Source: Centropus unirufus (taxonomy: Eukaryota > Chordata > Aves > Cuculiformes > Centropidae). Taken from it: a DNA stretch of 64,000 bases. The first letter of the stretch is position 1. Each line of letters begins with the position of its first letter. Where the stretch lies: NCBI GenBank assembly GCA_013397695.1, contig VYZI01000203.1:1031497-1095496 (forward strand). The letters run 5' to 3'. Under the pieces are notes generated by a model. The model did not search any database. It saw nothing but the letters and a program-made list of their open reading frames with translations, and was not told the origin of the DNA. The position numbers were made by a program, and so were the translations under genes. Below, piece after piece: positions 47,112-56,765 of the stretch.

Positions 47112-47235
47112 TCCATCCCGCACTAAACCACTTTGCAGTAATTACTAAATGAGCCTTTTTCGCTGCTATCTGAGATGCTGTGACAAAACATTTTAAGTGC
47201 ATTGAAATGGATGTGAGGAGATGGTGCCACGCAGC
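47112..47235. promoter_or_regulatory. AT-rich island, candidate conserved non-coding element
   Basis: A low-CpG stretch with GCAGTAATTACTAAATGAG and ACAAAACATTTTAAGTGC inside GC-rich intergenic DNA. It has no repeat signature and no coding frame. Confidence 0.3.
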
Positions 47236-48685
47236 TTGGGTTTTAATAAGCAGGAAAACGAGGCGTTTTTGTAACCGTCGATGCATCTTGCACCAAGGCA
47301 AGGCTTCCCATAGGGCTGCCGGACCCCACAAAGCTCTGGATCCACAGCGGCTGAGCTCGAGGGGCAGCACAAGCCGCAGGGGGCACAGACATTGGGGTGG
47401 GCAGGGGGTGCCGGTGGGATCTGACTCCCGAATTTAAGTGCAAGGGGCAACTAAAACGCTGCGATCTCATCCTCTGTGCAGGTCTCGCAAAGGCAACCGG
47501 TGCAGCGAGGATGGAACTGAAATGGGGACAGAGCAAGATCCCGGGAGCGCTGTGCCTGCAGAGAGGAGCACTGGGATGTGGGAGGCAGCAGGAATTTGCC
47601 CTCGCAAAGGGATGTCCAAGAAGGCGCCTGGATCTTTGGGAGTGATGCGTAAGCGTAGCAGAAGGGCTGGGCTTTCCGGAGGTGTTGATGTAGAAAGGAA
47701 TGGGCACGTGCCTCAGACAGAGCTGGAGGCGTGGGAGCAGCGGGGTGACACAGCCCGGCCACACCAGGGCCGGTTTGGGCCCCTTGTGCTGTGGCCAAGG
47801 GACAATCCCGAGCTGCTGTGGGGATGCTCGGGCTCCTGCTCTCAGCACACTCTTGATAACCACCCCCCACGGGATGCTCCCTGGGTACCAACCCATGCAA
47901 TTCGGCTCAGAGGTGATTGTTCTGCCTTGAAAGATGCCCCCTCCGTGCTGCCCAGACCCCTAGGAGCAGGCACCAGCCCGGCTCGGGGTGTGCACCCCTG
48001 TGGTGGCCCTGACTCCGGGGACCCTTTTGGGGCGCAGAGCAGCTGGCACCTCCTCAGCAGCTCCAAGGATGCAGGGGCCGGCCAGGCTCATTCCCTGCTG
48101 CGGGGGTAAACGGCGCACACACTGCCCTGGGGCTTCTCCCCACTTTCTGCAACCGCAGCCCTGGGAGCAGGGAATTGCTAGGGTTCCTCTGCCCATCCCG
48201 GGGCACCGTTTGATTCCTCACCAGGTCCCTGAAGGATTGGAAGCGCAGGCTGGGGAGCCGGGGGGCTGCTCGGTGCGGGGATGGCACGACGGGGCGAACC
48301 CTCGCCAGGGACCCCGGGCCCGGGTGGCGAGCGCTGGGGACCAGCGGGCATGGGACGGGAATGACGTCAGGAGGCTTTCAGCGGGAATGATGGATGGCAC
48401 GGGAAAGCGCTCCCGTTCCCGAGCCGCTGCCTGGGAAACGCTGCCCGCCTCCCCGAGCAGGAGACCCCGGTGAACGGGCACCGGGAGCGCCCGCCTGGGA
48501 CCCCTTGGGCTGGGGGGGGGCACGGCTGAACCCCCCTCACCCCCCGCTTTGGGGGCGGCGATGCTTTTGGGGCTCTGCTTGGAGCCTGCGCTTGGTTTTA
48601 GGGGTGCCGGCTGCTCTGCGAGGGGCAGCACCGGGGGTCGGGACACCCCTTTCCCCACGACCCCCCCTTCTCTCTTGGGGCTGCC

Positions 48686-48946
48686 NNNNNNNNNNNNNNN
48701 NNNNNNNNNNNNNNNNNNNNNNNNNNNNNNNNNNNNNNNNNNNNNNNNNNNNNNNNNNNNNNNNNNNNNNNNNNNNNNNNNNNNNNNNNNNNNNNNNNNN
48801 NNNNNNNNNNNNNNNNNNNNNNNNNNNNNNNNNNNNNNNNNNNNNNNNNNNNNNNNNNNNNNNNNNNNNNNNNNNNNNNNNNNNNNNNNNNNNNNNNNNN
48901 NNNNNNNNNNNNNNNNNNNNNNNNNNNNNNNNNNNNNNNNNNNNNN
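48686..48946. other. Assembly gap (261 N)
   Basis: A run of N just before a GC-rich tandem repeat. The repeat probably extends into the gap. Frames that span it are not genes. Confidence 1.
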
Positions 48947-49181
48947 AGGGGACCCCCCAAGCTGCCAGCTGCGCGCTGTGCCAGGACCTCAGGAAGTTCC
49001 AGCTGGACCCTCCACCCATCAGTGCGAACCCAGGAGGTGCCAACCTGACCCCCTTCCCATCGTCTGGACCCCACGAGGCTCCAGCTGGATCCTGCACCCA
49101 GCATCTGGACCTGAACTGTCACCAGCAGGACCCTGCGCCCATCAACTGGACCCTGAGAGTCACCGGTTGCACCCTACACCT

Positions 49182-49530
49182 GCTAGCCAGGCCCCAGGAA
49201 TCACTGGCCAGATCCTGCACCCATCAACTGGACCCCAAGAATCACCAGTTGGACCCTACACCTGCTAGCCAGGCCCCAAGAATCACTAGCCAGGACCCAA
49301 GAATCACTGGCCAGACCCTGCACCCATCAACCGGACCCCGAGAATCACCAGTTGGACCCTACACCTGCTAGCCAGGACCCAGGAATCACTGGCCAGACCC
49401 TGCGCCCATCAGCCGGACCCCGAGAATCACCAGTTGGACCCTACACCTGCTAGCCAGGCTCCAGGAATCACTGGCCAGACCCTGCGCCCATCAACCGGAC
49501 CCCAAGAGTCACCAGCTGGGTCCTGCACCC
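49182..49530. repeat. 82-bp VNTR, four units
   Basis: Units start with GCTAGCCAGG at 49182, 49264, 49367 and 49449. The spacing is 82, 103 and 82 bp; the second unit carries a 21-bp internal duplication. Related, more degraded units appear back to about 48990. The array is open in several frames, which explains long conceptual proteins here with no biological support. Confidence 0.92.
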
Positions 49531-50190
49531 ACCAGAGGGACTCGAGCTCCCAACCTGACCCTGGTGCCACCAGCTGGACGCCAAGAGCGACTGGGCAAGC
49601 CCCACTGCTACCGCCTGGACCCAGCACCCGGAGCACGGGGCAGCAGGAGCCCCCGGGCAGCCCCGAGGTGCCGGTCCCAGCTCAGCCTGGGCGGCCGCGG
49701 TGCCCGCTCCTTTGGGAACACAAACTTCCCAGCCCGGATCCCTTTGGGCTGCCGGAGCGCGTGGCCCTGGCGGGGGACGGGGAGCAAGGGGATGCTCCTC
49801 GTGCCCTGCTTCCTCCCAAAGGAGGGAGTGGAGCACAGCCCCGCTCCCCGCGCTGCCCTTGGACTCACCTTGGCTCCCCGAAGGCAAACACTAATTTCCC
49901 TGGAAGCCGCGTCTCTTTTTCCTCATGGTAAATTCCTCCAGCGCTTTCCCCTGCGTTGCCTCTGCAGGCTGCGCACCGCGGCTGCCACGGGACCACGTGC
50001 CGCGGGCGAACCCTCCTTTGCCAACTTTAACTCTGTCTCTCCCTAAAATAATGCCAGCCTTGGCTTTCCCGGGGGATGAGCTCCCCATCCGCGCCGTGCC
50101 CGGGGGCGGCCGGGACCTGTGCTGGGGGAGCCTTCCCCACGTTCCCGGTGATGGGATCAGGGCCTGGGGGTGATTTGGGATATCATTCCC

Positions 50191-50311
50191 AAAACAAGTG
50201 GGTGAGCAAGGAGAAGGGGCATCCATGGGGTGGGAAGGAGGGGAAGGGGCATCCATGGGGTGAGAAGGAGGAGAAGGGGAATCCATGGGGTGGGAAGGAG
50301 GGGAAGGGGCC
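50191..50311. repeat. 30-bp purine-rich tandem repeat
   Basis: The block ATCCATGGGGTGGGAAGGAG recurs with a period of 30 bp at 50221, 50251 and 50281, flanked by partial units. Confidence 0.88.
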
Positions 50312-50374
50312 AGTGGGGAGAGGCAGAGCACGGCGTCGTGCACGGGAAAGCGGGTTAGAGAGCAGGAATAACCA

Positions 50375-50740
50375 AAAGAGCTAAATATGGAAACTTGGAT
50401 AAAACCTCTCTGAAGTAGGGAGACGGTTTCTGAACAGAATTCGAAGCGTATAAACAAACTCGGGGAGGGAGAGAGGTTGTCTGGAGGGGGCCTTTATGAG
50501 TAATATCTAGAAAAACTAGCTGGAAATATCTCGGTAGGGAAGGCTTTTTCATCAAAGCAAGCGTCCAGCTTTGCGGGGAGGGCGCGAACACGTTGTTTTG
50601 GGGGAAGAGATAGTGAAAACACACGCCTTTACCACAAAAAGCCTCTCCTGCTGGCGTTGTTTTCCAGCTGCCAAATTCTGACGATCAAACATGAAGTTTC
50701 AGGGCAATGATAAAATAATAATGGCCAAGTTTTTTATTTG
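50375..50740. promoter_or_regulatory. AT-rich non-repetitive island, candidate conserved element
   Basis: About 360 bp of low-CpG sequence in GC-rich intergenic DNA. Visible motifs include a CArG/MEF2-like CTAAATATGG, a TTTATGAGTAATA segment and the small palindrome CTAGAAAAACTAG. It lacks coding potential and repeat hallmarks. Confidence 0.35.
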
Positions 50741-51354
50741 ATTGGTAAGACGCTTTCTGACCGGTTCTGGTTTTCTGCTCTTGGTTGCTCAGAGATTCCT
50801 GCCTGGCAGAGACTGGGAGACCCATCCCCGTGAGCCTGGGGCGTGCGGCACCAGCAGCTCCCACAACCGATCCCTTAGGAATTGCTTCCAGATGGGTGAG
50901 AGCCCTCAACGTGGTCATCTGCTGGGATCCCCTCGGGGCTCTCCCACCTCTGATGTCTTTTAATGCCTTAAGGAGCTCAGCTCTCGGGTTTGTTGGCTCC
51001 TCACCACCTTCTCCTTCGCGGGTTGGTTTTGAAAGGGGGTGTTTTAATGTGATTACTCCAGTAAAACCCACATAAGAGGATTCGTGGGGCTCGGCTTTAC
51101 GGTGCTGCGGGGGCTTTGGCAGCGGGTGATGCCAGGGGAGGTGGGATGGCTCTGGGAAAGCAGGGAAAAGGCTTTCCAAGCGCCACGGCTGTAGGCACCT
51201 CAAGCCACGGTGTCGCTGCTTGGGTGACCCCGGGATTCAGCAGAGCCCGTGGGTGCCGGGGGCTGCCTTTTCCCTGTGGTGTGCATGCTGCTATCCCGGT
51301 GGGAGGCGGACATAATGGGATGGGAACAATGGGAAACACAAAGCAAGGGGTGGA

Positions 51355-51420
51355 AATCACCGAATCGTGAAATGGGTTGGGGTTGGGGGGGGACCTCAAA
51401 GCCCACCCAGTTCCGAGCGC
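51355..51420 (-). mobile_element. Short CR1 3' end fragment
   Basis: The plus strand shows 'gaatcgtgaaatgggttggg' and then 'acctcaaagcccacccagtt', the reverse of the CR1 terminus. It fades out after about 65 bp. Confidence 0.65.
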
Positions 51421-53604
51421 TGCTGCTGGTGCTCCCGGAGGCTGGCAGTGCTGCTCTTGTGCCGTGTCCCACTTCTCGCGGGAGAAGGAGCCACACGGAG
51501 ATGCGGTAAAACCTCCCTTTGCCATCCTGCAGGGAGCAAAGGGCCACACGGGCTCCCCAGGATCTCACCGGCAAAGCCAGCTCGTGAGTTAAGGCTCCTG
51601 GATTTCCCAACTTGGGGATTTTAATGGCTCTGTGCTATCTGCCCCAGGGATGGGAGACTGGGAGAAGGAGGGAGAGCGAGGCTTGGCTGGGATGTCCCGC
51701 CTGGGCCGGAGAAGGTGAAAGCACCTTGGGTGTCCGGGATTTCACCCATCAAACTGGACAAAAGCTGTTGGTGTCCCACAGCTTGGCAGGAGCTGACATG
51801 GATTGTCCTGCAGGTCTCTCGGTCTCCCATGGGATCCTTTGGGTGCTCCCAAACCACCACCTCTCCTGGGTCAAATCATCTCCCTGGGGTTTCCTCTCCG
51901 CCCAGAAGAGGACATTTCCACAGGGGCTCCAGAAACACAGGTATGTTTGCAGGCAGATTGATGTGCTCTTATCTTAAATATCCTTCAATATCCCATAAGT
52001 GGTCCCCAGCTGGGACATGTGCCAGGCGGGACGTGGCACACAGGCCGGGTTTGAGCCTGGCATCAGGTGTAAACCCCAATGTGACCCAACTGGGGCACAT
52101 AACGTGCCTCCAATTCTGGCACTAAATAGCCTCTTTTTTCCCCAAAATCTAAGACAGTGTGTCCACATCCATCATCTACACGCAGGTTTTTCTTATCTGG
52201 GCTGCACTTGGGGAAACCTACCCCAAGGCAACCTCTTCCCTGGGCTGAGTCTGGGGGCTGCTGGTGACAGACACGTCCCCTCTGCTCCAAGAACCAATTT
52301 TTCTGAAGCATCAAACAACTCAAGCCCTTCCAAACGTGGTCCCAGCGCAGCACCAGCACGGCTCAGCTCCTCAGGGTCCCGTCTCCAGCACGGGAAGCAT
52401 CAGCTGAGCTGGGACCAGATGTTGGGCCAGCGCAAAACCAGGCAAGCCAGGAGCAGACTGGGACAAGCAACGATAGAGAGAGGAAAAAAGCGCTTTCTTG
52501 GGTGGTTTATTATTTTTTTCTTGTTTTTCTTGGCTCCTCGGCGTTTCGGGCAGGCTGACACAGAGCCTTCTGTGCTGTGATCCTCCTCGGGAAGCCGAGC
52601 AGCTCCAGCCAATGCATCCATCACTGCCTGGAGAGCAGGTGGGGAGGGAACGGAGCATCCCAGGCGAAGCGCAACGGGCAGACAAAAGGATTCGGTGGGA
52701 GAAGGAGCCGGGTATTGTGTGGAAAGCCCTGGAGCAGGACTGGGTCCCTGGCAGGAAAAACAGCTGGGCTGGTTTGACAGCTGAGCCTGGCAGCAAAGTC
52801 ATTAGCGGTGCCTGTTAATTGATTTAGGAACGAATCATTTGGAAGAGGGGCCGTGCAGCACCAGGGATCGACACCCCCAAGTGTGAGCTTCGAAATTGTG
52901 AGAATTAAACCCCAAACCCGGCCAGTGTGGCTTTTATTTCTCTTGGCTGCTGTGCAAGCGCCCTGAGATCACCAAGTTGTGAGACTTTCAAGAAAACTGC
53001 AGGAATTTGCTGCAAGATCTCTCCTGCTTCCGTGCCAACGCTCAGCCCCAGGGGCAGCCGAGCTCGGAAAACACAGCAGAAATTTTGTCCCATTTCCTAC
53101 ATTTGGGCAAATGTCAGGGAACGGAAACCACTGATCTGAGCTCTGGGTGTTCACAGCAGGGATTTTCTCCTCTCCGGCTCAGGGTGCAGAATCCTCCGAG
53201 CCAGAAACCTCAGCAGCAGCCGTCGCCCACTTTGGGAATTCCATGAAAAGGGCGAGGGGAGCACAGCAGGCACGTGGGATCCAAGTTCCCTGTCTCAAAT
53301 GACATTTAAAGCACAAGAGGCAAATCCCCTTCCTAGCTGTGAACGGGATGCAAACGCTTTGGGTACCAGAAAGACCCTGCGGAGGCAAAGGCGGAGTCAC
53401 CGCTCAGGATGCCCTTTTTCCTGGGAAAATACTGGAGCAGCATGAGTCACACGTCAGTGTAATGTGTCCCCGGGCCAGAAAAGTGATGCCTGGGAAAAGA
53501 GGGAGCTGGCTGAGCCGGGACACAGACTTTTGCTTGAACTGGCTCCAGCTCGGGAGGACAGGAGCAGGCAGACCCCCCCGATGATGGATCAGAGGCTGGC
53601 GAGA

Positions 53605-53760
53605 AGCATTATAGGATCCCAAAATGTCCTGAGTTGGAAGGGACCCACAGGATCGTGGAACCTAGCTCCTGGCCGGGACAATCCCAGCTTTCACACCACG
53701 AGCCCGGCCAAACGCCGCTGGAATATTGTGCGGCTCGGGGCTGCGGCTGCTTCCCTGGGA
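53605..53760 (-). mobile_element. CR1 LINE 3' fragment, second subfamily type
   Basis: The reverse-oriented CR1 end reads 'gagttggaagggacccacag' followed by 'tcctggccgggacaatccca' and ends near CCAAACGCC. The wording differs from the other CR1 copies, so it belongs to another CR1 subfamily. Confidence 0.75.
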
Positions 53761-54129
53761 GCTGCTCCAGGGCTCCCCCGCCCTCTGGGGGAAGAACCTG
53801 CCCCATGTCCAACCAAACCCTCCCTGGCATCTCCTGCCATCCCTGGGGCTGGAGGGGAGCTCAGCGCCTGCTCCCCCTCCCCTGGTGTTGGAGAGCTCGG
53901 CGAGGTTTTGTTTGAAATTTGCAGGGCTGGAAACCTCCCTGGATGAACCAAGGAGCTGATGGAGGAGCAAGTCCTCGCTGCGGCTGCTCTGGTTGAAGGA
54001 TGCAGCGCTCCACCAGCTCCCAACGCCGGGATCCATGAGGATCCTGTGATCCCCGAGCTTCCAGAGAAGCCAGAGGGTGGGAGCAGGGATCTGAGCTCCT
54101 CACCCAGGGGCTGCCCCACATCAGCGATG

Positions 54130-54470
54130 CCAAAAATACCAGCAGAAAAACTCTCTAAGACACATTTTGGAGTTTTAGAAGGCAACCATCCTTTATTACA
54201 GCACGGAATGCATGGGGGACAATTCCAATCATGTGGAACGAGACAAGAGCTGGGTACTGAATCCATTTCCCATGTATCTGCCTGTGGACAACACTGCCCA
54301 GAAACCTCATGCATATTCTATCACTTTCCAGAACTAATTATAATATTATTATGAGCTCCACAACAGCCAAACCTTCACCGATTTGTACTAGTTCTGAAGT
54401 ACAAAACCTTGTCTCTTTGAACCTGTGTTCCTTTGATAATAAAAACAATCCACAAAGAGAAATGATTGCA
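54130..54470 (-). mobile_element. Candidate retroviral LTR remnant
   Basis: Read on the minus strand, the segment is AT-rich with a TGTAATAAAGGATGG polyadenylation-type signal followed by CCTTCTAAAACTCCAAAATG and CTTAGAGAGTTTTTCTGCTG, a pattern I associate with the R-U5 end of avian LTRs. No internal viral gene is seen. It could instead be the 3' end of an unknown minus-strand transcript. Confidence 0.4.
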
Positions 54471-54555
54471 GGAGACACGGCACCTGCTCAGCCCGTGTTA
54501 CACCCAGCACCAGGGGCCGCCAATTCTAGGGAGAACCGTGTCTGAAAAACAGTCC

Positions 54556-54897
54556 GACCCCTGCCAGAGGCAGGGACACCTCATGGATCAGGGGCTCCAA
54601 GCCCCATCCAACCTGGCCTTGAACACCTCCAGGGATGGGGCAGCCACCACTGCTCTGGGCAACCTGGGCCAGGGCCTCCCCACCCTCACAGCAAAACATT
54701 TCTCCCATAGATCTCATCCCACTCTCCGCTCTTTCAGATGAAAATCATTCCCCCTCATCCTCCCCCTGCCATTCCTGATCCAGAGCCCCTCCCCAGCTTT
54801 CCCGGGGCCCCTTTCAGCACTGGAAGCTGCTCTGAGGTCTCCCCGGAGCCTTCTCTTCTCCAGGCTGGATACGGCTGCTTCCCCAGCCTGACAGTCC
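54556..54897 (-). mobile_element. CR1 LINE 3' end next to minisatellite
   Basis: Shows the reverse CR1 phrases 'atggatcaggggctccaagc', 'gggatggggcagccaccact' and 'gagcccctccccagctttcc'. It stops abruptly where the 17-bp minisatellite begins, so the array may have arisen at the 5' truncation point of the element. Confidence 0.92.
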
Positions 54898-55365
54898 CGG
54901 TTCCCATGGATTCCCAATGACTGATCCCCATGGATTCCCGGTCCCCAGGGATTCCCGATCCCCAGGGATTCCCGATCCCCATGGATTCCCGGTCCCGGTC
55001 CCCATGGATTCCCAATGCCCGGTCCCCATGGATTCCCGGTCCCCATGGATTCCCAATGCCCGGTCCCCATGGATTCCCGGTCCCCATGGATTCCTAGGGC
55101 CCCATCCCATGGATTCCCAATGCCCGGTCCCCATGGATTCCCGGGACCCGATCCCCATGGATTCCCGGGACCCGGTCCCCATGGATTCCCGGGACCCGAT
55201 CCCCATGGATTCCCGGTCGCCATGGATTCCCGGTCCCCATGGATTCTTAGGGCCGGTCCCCATGGATTGCTAGGGCCCCATCCCATGGATTCCCGGTCCC
55301 CATGTATTGCTAGGGCCCCATCCCATGGACTCCCGGTCCCCATGGATTCCCGGTCCCGGTCCCCG
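54898..55365. repeat. 17-bp minisatellite, about 20 units
   Basis: Imperfect copies of CCCCATGGATTCCCGGT, some units lengthened by GGTCCC or AGGGCCCCATC inserts. The unit length is not a multiple of three and few units contain stops, so long frames with GNPWGPG- or HGDRESMG-like repeats appear on the minus strand and their mirror images on the plus strand. These are not proteins. The array abuts the CpG-island promoter at 55.4 kb. Confidence 0.93.
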
Positions 55366-55399
55366 CCGCTCCGGGGTCCCTCACCCCCCACCCCGGTCC

Positions 55400-55673
55400 C
55401 CCGCAGCCGAAGTCTCGCGAGACTTTGCCGCGGGTCACGCGCCAGCGCCGTGCGGCCGCGCAGGGGGAAAGGGGCGTGGCCTCCGCGCCACCGCCTCACG
55501 GGCCCGCCGCCATCTTGTTTCTCGGCTGCTGGGTTATACGCTCTGCTCTGGCCGCCCCCCCCACTACTCCCCACCCCAACTTCCACCCTTTCCTTCCGGC
55601 TTCCCGCCGGTCGGGCCCGAGGCAGCGCGGTCGCCGGGCGGAGGAGGCGGAGGTGGCAGCGCCAGCCGGCCCG
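55400..55673 (+). promoter_or_regulatory. CpG-island promoter with non-coding first exon (possible NFYC)
   Basis: The block has a 16-nt palindrome containing TCTCGCGAGA (55410-55425), the element bound by BANP in CpG-island promoters, and a YY1-type GCCGCCATCTTG (55506-55517) typical of start sites. A strong GTAAGTG donor begins at 55674, so a plus-strand non-coding exon probably ends at 55673. In human, NFYC follows RIMS3 and is transcribed away from it. That makes NFYC the best guess, but no NFYC coding exon occurs before the window ends at 64000. Confidence 0.5.
55410..55425. promoter_or_regulatory. TCTCGCGAGA palindrome
   Basis: AAGTCTCGCGAGACTT is perfectly self-complementary over 16 bases. 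Its core is the CGCG element recognised by BANP (and earlier linked to ZBTB33/Kaiso), found near start sites of many housekeeping genes and sensitive to CpG methylation. Confidence 0.7.
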
Positions 55674-55736
55674 GTAAGTGCGCGGGGAAGCGCGCGGGGG
55701 GGAGGCGGGGGCGCGGGCGGCCGGACGGGAGGGGGC

Positions 55737-56112
55737 GGGGGAGTTCCCCCCCGCTCCGCTCCCATTGGCGGAGGCGCTGTGCGCTCGCTGATTTGCGAAG
55801 CCGATCGCCGCGCGCTCGCTCATTGGCCCGCGCTGGGGACGCGGGCGGGATCAGCTGAGGGCTGACTGGCTGTCGGGGAGCGGACCGGGGTGAGGACAGG
55901 AAACCCAACGGTTTCCCCGCGCGGCGCGGTTGGGGGCGAGAGTGTGTGGCAGCGGGGGGAGTTCCCCTTGCTTGGCTCCGATTGGCGGAGCCGCTCGCTC
56001 CGCTCTCTCTGATTGGTCCGCGCCGGGGAGGCGGGCGGAGTTGTGCGTTGATTGGCTCTCATGGGGGCGGACCGGAGTGAGGACAGGAAGTCCAACCGTT
56101 TCCCCGCGCGGG
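55737..56112. repeat. Tandemly duplicated CCAAT-containing promoter block
   Basis: Copy A (55737-55925) and copy B (55955-56112) share GGGGGAGTTCCCC, ATTGGCGGAG, a GCGC-rich centre, GGTGAGGACAGGAA-like and AACGGTTTCCCCGCGCGG-like segments in the same order, with several small indels. Inverted CCAAT boxes (ATTGG) are at 55764, 55822, 55981, 56012 and 56051. It lies just downstream of the first-exon donor. Confidence 0.8.
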
Positions 56113-56365
56113 GAGCAGCTCCCGCGGCGGGCTCGGTGTCACGCACGGTGATGCGGTGTTTCACCGACCTCGGTTTTTTCGCTGCACGAAGCTGTAGGTG
56201 GTGCCCCGGGGCCGCACGATGCGCTGTGGGCCGCTGAGGGGCTGTTTGAGCCGCGCTGGGAGCCCGAGGGCGGTGAGCTCTGAAAGCTCCTGTGTGTAAA
56301 CGCGGTCTGCCTAGGTTCTTTTTTCCATGAGCAAGAAAGAAATGTCCCCATTAACTGGCAAAGCA

Positions 56366-56765
56366 TAGAATCGTGGAGCGCTTTTGGTCGGCAGGACCTT
56401 TAAATCCCATCCAGTCCCACCCCTGCCATGGGCAGGGACACCTCCCTCTGGATCAGGGGCTCCAAGCCCCATCCAACCTGGCCTTCAACACCTCCAGGGA
56501 TGGGGCAGCCCCCACTGCTCTGGGCAACCTGGGCCAGGGCCTCCCCACCCTCACAGCAAAACATTTCTCCCATAGATCTCATCCCAATCTCCCCTCTTGC
56601 AGCTGAAAACCATTCCCCTCCTATCCCTGCCCTCTTTGATCCAGAGCCCCTCCCCAGCTTTCCTCCTGGAGGCTCTTTCAGCGCTGGAAGCTGCTCTGAG
56701 GTCTTCCTGAGCCTTCTCCAAGCTGAACAACCCCAGCTCTCAGCCTGTCTTTGCTTGAGGGGTGC
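56366..56765 (-). mobile_element. CR1 LINE 3' end
   Basis: Starts on the plus strand with CATAGAAT, the reverse of the CR1 terminal octamer, followed by 'cacctccctctggatcaggg' and 'gcaacctgggccagggcctc'. Read in sense it is 5'-truncated after about 400 bp. Confidence 0.94.

Larger units (their letters stand above)
44352..48685. other. Intergenic DNA upstream of RIMS3, no gene seen
   Basis: GC-rich unique sequence without supported exons on either strand. It includes an X-box-like site at 45433-45446 and an AT-richer island at 47112-47235, listed separately. Long frames here are chance products of low stop-codon density. Confidence 0.5.

Noticed and set aside
48394..49371. Frames of 186-325 codons around the second N gap
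   Set aside because: They consist of N plus the 82-bp VNTR, which is open in several frames.
54714..55823. A 369-codon minus-strand frame full of GNPWGPG/HGDRESMG-like repeats
   Set aside because: It is the 17-bp minisatellite plus CR1 and CpG-island DNA read in an open frame. The unit is not a multiple of three and there is no splice, start-site or family support.
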